Source: a bacterium
Lineage (GTDB): Bacteria > Cyanobacteriota > Vampirovibrionia > Gastranaerophilales > Gastranaerophilaceae
Length of the DNA: 8,801 bases
Direction of reading: 5' to 3'
NCBI GenBank assembly: GCA_004558955.1
Contig: SFZC01000080.1
Span: forward strand, 1-8,801
The notes beneath the pieces were generated by a model. That model saw only the letters and a list, made by a program, of their open reading frames with translations. It did no database searches and had not been told where the DNA came from. Position 1 is the stretch's first letter. The number at the start of each line of letters is the position of its first letter. Both the position numbers and the translations under genes were made by a program. Below are positions 5,717-8,801 of this stretch, piece after piece.

Positions 5717-6244
5717 ATGTGTAAATTTATAAGAATAAAATCTTACAAAGCTTTACAAAACAATGAAAAATATTCAAAATATATTGAAAAAATAAATGAA
5801 CTTTATCAAAAATATTCCCAATTTTTGTTTGATGATTTCTTTGTAACTTTTTCAAACGAAAGTGAAAATTTCATCACGATTTTTGTCCCGTATTTTTGGA
5901 TAATTACGGATAGAAATGATAATTTTGCGGGATTTGTTTTTCTTGACGATTTTGTTGGAAACGGAAACAAATTTTTTAGTGCGGAAGTTTCTGTTTGTTT
6001 TGAGAAAAAATATTGGGGCAGTTTTGTCAGATATTGTTCAAAAATTTTTTTCAAAATGTGTTTTGACGTTTTCGGTTTTTACAAAATTAAGGCTCAATTT
6101 TATCCGCAAAACAGATTTGCTCAAAGGCTCATCACGGATTGCGGATTTGAATATGAAGTTACCTTGCCGAAAGAAACCTTGAGGCAGGGACAAATACAGA
6201 ATATTGTTGTTTGTTCGCTATATCGAAAATATTACTACAACTAA
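5717..6244 (+). CDS. GNAT-fold acyltransferase-like protein, possibly inactive
   Basis: The 175 residues follow the GNAT order. A helical N-terminus is followed by strand pair FVPYFWIITDR and NFAGFVFLDDF (56-79), strand AEVSVCF (89-95), a long helix KKYWGSFVRYCSKIFFKMCF (97-116), strand KIKAQFYPQN (123-132), helix RFAQRLITDCGFE (133-145) and a final strand (about 160-169). The phrase N-R-x-A-Q-R-L-I-x-x-C-G-F-E is the typical GNAT motif B region (N..A..l.e..GF). The pyrophosphate loop of motif A, normally R/Q-x-x-G-x-G/A, reads KKYWGS, so acetyl-CoA binding is doubtful. GNAT-like proteins often lie beside phage portal genes, and their role is mostly unknown. It has almost no Shine-Dalgarno sequence and starts 2 bases after the previous stop, suggesting translational coupling. 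The fold is fairly clear; the activity is not. Confidence 0.72.
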   Translation: MCKFIRIKSYKALQNNEKYSKYIEKINELYQKYSQFLFDDFFVTFSNESENFITIFVPYFWIITDRNDNFAGFVFLDDFVGNGNKFFSAEVSVCFEKKYWGSFVRYCSKIFFKMCFDVFGFYKIKAQFYPQNRFAQRLITDCGFEYEVTLPKETLRQGQIQNIVVCSLYRKYYYN

Positions 6245-6245
6245 T

Positions 6246-6258
6246 GAGGTATTTTATG
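6246..6258 (+). promoter_or_regulatory. Ribosome binding site/start of portal gene (shared 13-mer)
   Basis: GAGGTATTTTATG is identical to the initiation site of the tail hub gene at 670-682. It sets the portal start at 6256 rather than an in-frame upstream start at 6211, which lies inside the GNAT-like gene. Confidence 0.8.
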
Positions 6259-7908
6259 AAACAAGAAAATTTTAAATTAAACGAAGCATATTTACTCGGA
6301 CTTGTTGCTCAAAAATATGATACTTTTGAGGAATCCAGAAGTTCTCAATTATCAGATAACAGGCTAATTAAATATGCGATTTATAATTCAACTATTCCAA
6401 AAGTCAACGCTTGGGATTGCAAAGTTCAACTTCCTGATATCTATGAACTTGCTCAAACATTGAAATCTCATATCGTTCAAAATTTATATTCTCATCCTGA
6501 CGGAATGTTTGATGTTGAGGGAACGGATATTTCTACTCAAAAATACGCAAACAGGCAAAAAGCAATGCTTGTTAATACTTTTGAAGGTATGAAAATTGAA
6601 AATGTAATGGAACAAATTATTGATTCTGTTGTGGAAACCGGTGAAGCAACTTTGTTTGTCGGTTGGGAAACTAAGGTTAAAAAAGTTCGCAGACGACTTA
6701 CTGCAAAAGAACAGGAATTTGCAAATTTTGAAGAGAATTTTATTGTTGAGGACAAAGTTATTTATGACAACGCAAAGGTTAAGTTCATAAATTATGAAGA
6801 CTTTGTCTTTGACAATTCGACTAATGATTGGGATTCGTGTGCAAAGATTTATCGAACTTATTTGACGATAGAGGAACTTGTAACAAATCTTGCAAACAAT
6901 TTATTAACACAAGAAAAAACAGAACTTTTGAAAGGAGTGGTGGCAAAAAGAAGTCGAAAAGATTTGAAATCTTCCGAATATAATAACAAATTGGAAATTT
7001 TGGAATATTGGGGGGATATAGAGTTGCCGAACGGCGAAATTTTAAAAAATAAACTTCTTGTTGTTGCGGGACGTAGCGTGGTTATCAGATTTGAGGATAA
7101 TCCGTTTATTACAAATCCTTTTATTCACGCAAATATTATCGAATGTCCGACAACGGGTCGAGGAATTTCTCCGTTGCGAGTTGCTTTGATTTTGAATAAT
7201 ATTTCTTCAACAATTTTGAATAAGCAACTTGATGCTTTGGCGTTGATGATGAACCCGCCTTATCTTGCTCCAAAAGGCTGTTTTAGAGGGGAGCAGGTTA
7301 TCAAACCGGGCAAAATTATCGAATATGATTCTTCACTTATGACAACTCCGCCTATGGCAATATCTTTTGATAAGGCTATGCAGGGTTGGGAATTTTTGAA
7401 TTATTTTAAATCGACACTTGAAAGTGCTACGGGTATTTTCAAAAATATGTCAGGAAATATCCAAACCTCTGAACGCACGGCAACAGAAATTAATTATTCT
7501 GTAAATGGGCAAGAAGCACGTTTGAATATGATTTTGGAAGCAATCAATCGTAAAATAATTGTTCCAATGGTTGAAAAGACCGCAGAAATTATTTCTAATT
7601 TCAAACTCGGTAATGAAGTTATTTTAATTAAAGAAAAAGGGTCGGAACAATTTATTGAAATTGATGATAAAATCAGAAATTCTAATTATGTTTACCGATA
7701 CGGTGACAGAAAAGCCTCATTTGAGCGAAAATCTAAACTAAAGGAATTGTTCAATGTTATTCAATCGTTTGCCAAAATTGATGTTGTTGCAAAACAAATA
7801 AACTGGCTGGAATGTTTTAAATTTGTCATTGAACAGTATGGTGTTGAGAACGCTAATAATTTTTTGACGTCTGATATTCAGGAAGAGCAAGAAAGTGTAG
7901 AAGGTTAG
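6256..7908 (+). CDS. Portal protein (podovirus-type head-tail connector)
   Basis: The 550 residues are close to the T7 connector in length (about 536). Portal proteins form the 12-subunit ring at one capsid vertex that nucleates assembly, takes DNA from TerL and carries the adaptor. Visible features are a helical N-terminus, a wing region with VVETGEATLFVGWE, the motif TGRGISPL (300-307), a helix with LNKQLDALALMMNPP ending at 335, then PGKIIEYD. The ATGIFKNMSGN tract is followed by TATEI (408-412) and a long C-terminal helix that includes LNMILEAINRKIIVPMVEK. This last order (PGxI, TG, TATEI, long helix) is characteristic of phage portals. Near the end, NFLTSDIQEEQE is an acidic tail. The start at 6256 has a strong GAGG site. 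TerL begins 7 bases after the TAG stop, so the two are co-translated. Portal before TerL is the reverse of the usual order. Confidence 0.92.
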   Translation: MKQENFKLNEAYLLGLVAQKYDTFEESRSSQLSDNRLIKYAIYNSTIPKVNAWDCKVQLPDIYELAQTLKSHIVQNLYSHPDGMFDVEGTDISTQKYANRQKAMLVNTFEGMKIENVMEQIIDSVVETGEATLFVGWETKVKKVRRRLTAKEQEFANFEENFIVEDKVIYDNAKVKFINYEDFVFDNSTNDWDSCAKIYRTYLTIEELVTNLANNLLTQEKTELLKGVVAKRSRKDLKSSEYNNKLEILEYWGDIELPNGEILKNKLLVVAGRSVVIRFEDNPFITNPFIHANIIECPTTGRGISPLRVALILNNISSTILNKQLDALALMMNPPYLAPKGCFRGEQVIKPGKIIEYDSSLMTTPPMAISFDKAMQGWEFLNYFKSTLESATGIFKNMSGNIQTSERTATEINYSVNGQEARLNMILEAINRKIIVPMVEKTAEIISNFKLGNEVILIKEKGSEQFIEIDDKIRNSNYVYRYGDRKASFERKSKLKELFNVIQSFAKIDVVAKQINWLECFKFVIEQYGVENANNFLTSDIQEEQESVEG

Positions 7909-7915
7909 TAAAATT

Positions 7916-8801
7916 ATGAAATATAAATTACTGGAAGCACAACGAAAATTTTTAGAAATTCCGCACGACTATTCTCTTGATGTTGCGGTATATTTAGGCG
8001 GGTACGGTTCCGGTAAAACTTTTGCCGGAGCCTTGCTCGGTATTCTGCTTGCCTTGAAATTTCCCGGTATTGTCGGACTTGTTGGGGCTCAAACTTATAC
8101 ACTTGTTCGAGATACAACGTTAAAAACTTATTTTGAACACCTTGAAAGTATGGGATTTGTGGAAAAACAAGATTTTACTTGGATTAGTGCCGAACAGAAA
8201 TTGGTGTTTTTTAACGGTTCGGAAATTTTGTTCAGGCATTTTGATGAACCTCATAAATTAAAATCCTTAAATCTCGGGTTTGTTGAAATTGAAGAAATGT
8301 CTGATATTCCGTTTGAAACTTTCAAGGTTTTACTTGCAAGAATGAGGCAAAAGGTAAAGTCGAATTGGAAGAATTTTACTTATCGAATTTTCGGACATAC
8401 AAATCCCGAAATGCAAAAAGGGTGGTTGTATAAGACTTTTTGCGAACATCCGCCGTTGAATTACCGTTTGATTTCTGCTCCGACAACTCAAAATATTTAC
8501 CTGCCTGACGGTTTTTGTGATGAGTTGAAACATTTGTATGACAAAAGTTATTACGAAATGTTTGTGTTGGGCAAAACTGGCGATTATAATTCTAATTTGG
8601 TAGTTAAAGATTTTACGGATGAAAATGTTAAAGAAATAAAATACCAACCTGATATGGATTTGTACATAAGTTGTGATTTTAACGTTGACCCGATGGCTTG
8701 GGTTTTGGCACACAGAACTGAAGACAAAGTTTTTTATTTTGATGAACTTGTGCTGGAAAATACCACAACCGCTAAAACTTGTGAAGAATTTTATAGAAAG
8801 T
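7916..8801 (+). CDS. Terminase large subunit, N-terminal 295 residues (cut by window edge)
   Basis: This is the packaging motor: its ATPase pumps DNA through the portal, and its RNase H-like nuclease cuts the concatemer. The frame is open to the last base, so the 3' end lies outside. Walker A is GGYGSGKT (28-35), Walker B is FVEIEE (122-127) with catalytic E127 or its neighbour, and the coupling motif is GHTNPE (160-165). The nuclease domain begins with YISCDFNVDP (250-259), giving first metal-binding acid D254. FDELVLEN (275-282) supplies the second acidic site; the third lies beyond the window. A Q-motif-like LEAQRKFL (6-13) precedes Walker A. The fold is of Terminase_6/Terminase_3 type. 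ATG 7916 is preceded by AAGG about 11 bases upstream, 7 bases after the portal stop. All ATPase residues seen are intact, so the gene appears functional. Confidence 0.97.
   Translation, partial: MKYKLLEAQRKFLEIPHDYSLDVAVYLGGYGSGKTFAGALLGILLALKFPGIVGLVGAQTYTLVRDTTLKTYFEHLESMGFVEKQDFTWISAEQKLVFFNGSEILFRHFDEPHKLKSLNLGFVEIEEMSDIPFETFKVLLARMRQKVKSNWKNFTYRIFGHTNPEMQKGWLYKTFCEHPPLNYRLISAPTTQNIYLPDGFCDELKHLYDKSYYEMFVLGKTGDYNSNLVVKDFTDENVKEIKYQPDMDLYISCDFNVDPMAWVLAHRTEDKVFYFDELVLENTTTAKTCEEFYRK

Noticed and set aside
6211..6255. In-frame 5' extension of the portal gene
   Set aside because: It lies within the end of the GNAT-like gene, and the GAGG site serves ATG 6256.
8330..8713. 127-codon minus-strand open frame
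   Set aside because: It lies opposite the large terminase motif region and is an antisense shadow of a strongly conserved gene. The minus-strand frames at 2403-2717 and 4862-5140 are rejected for the same reason.
1..8801. CRISPR arrays, tRNA or rRNA genes, insertion sequences, integrase or defence genes
   Set aside because: No regularly spaced repeats, no cloverleaf-like segments and no transposase or integrase motifs were seen. The window is almost fully occupied by phage structural and packaging genes.

Overview
The window is a stretch of a tailed-phage (Caudoviricetes) genome or prophage. It is AT-rich, densely packed and coded entirely on the + strand. Head, packaging, portal, adaptor and tail-hub genes are all present. 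No tape-measure gene or long-tail gene is seen. The small adaptor plus a propeller-like tail hub suggest a short-tailed (podovirus-like, P22/T7-type) particle. Most genes have Shine-Dalgarno-like leaders (GAGG, AGGA, GGAG), so the host probably uses SD-based initiation. That argues mildly against Bacteroidota, but the host cannot be named from the sequence. TAA, TAG and TGA all serve as stops, consistent with the standard code.

Region 1 (1-667) is the lysis/regulatory edge. It begins with a perfect 24-bp inverted repeat (arms 1-24 and 146-169) enclosing the C-terminal helix-turn-helix of a LuxR/GerE-type regulator whose N-terminus is missing. A compact T7-lysozyme-like N-acetylmuramoyl-L-alanine amidase (endolysin) follows 7 bases later.

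Region 2 (680-4120) is the main structural block: probable tail hub, major capsid protein, a small unassigned protein and a probable scaffolding protein. It ends at a strong intrinsic terminator (stem-loop plus T5) at 4086-4120.

Region 3 (4140-4912) holds a probable head-tail adaptor gene. After it comes the only sizeable non-coding stretch (4782-4912, 131 bases), with overlapping stem-loops, a 13-base palindrome and a pair of 9-base direct repeats.

Region 4 (4913-8801) is the packaging block: small terminase, an unassigned protein with a compact C-terminal motif, a GNAT-fold protein, portal and large terminase. The large terminase runs off the right edge after 295 codons, with the ATPase complete and the nuclease just begun.

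Together the genes cover procapsid assembly (capsid, scaffold, portal), DNA packaging (TerS/TerL through the portal), neck and tail closure (adaptor, hub) and host lysis (amidase). The main oddities are the gene order (hub and capsid before scaffold, portal before TerL, TerS far from TerL), the terminator inside the morphogenesis cluster, and the inverted-repeat-bounded LuxR fragment at the left edge.
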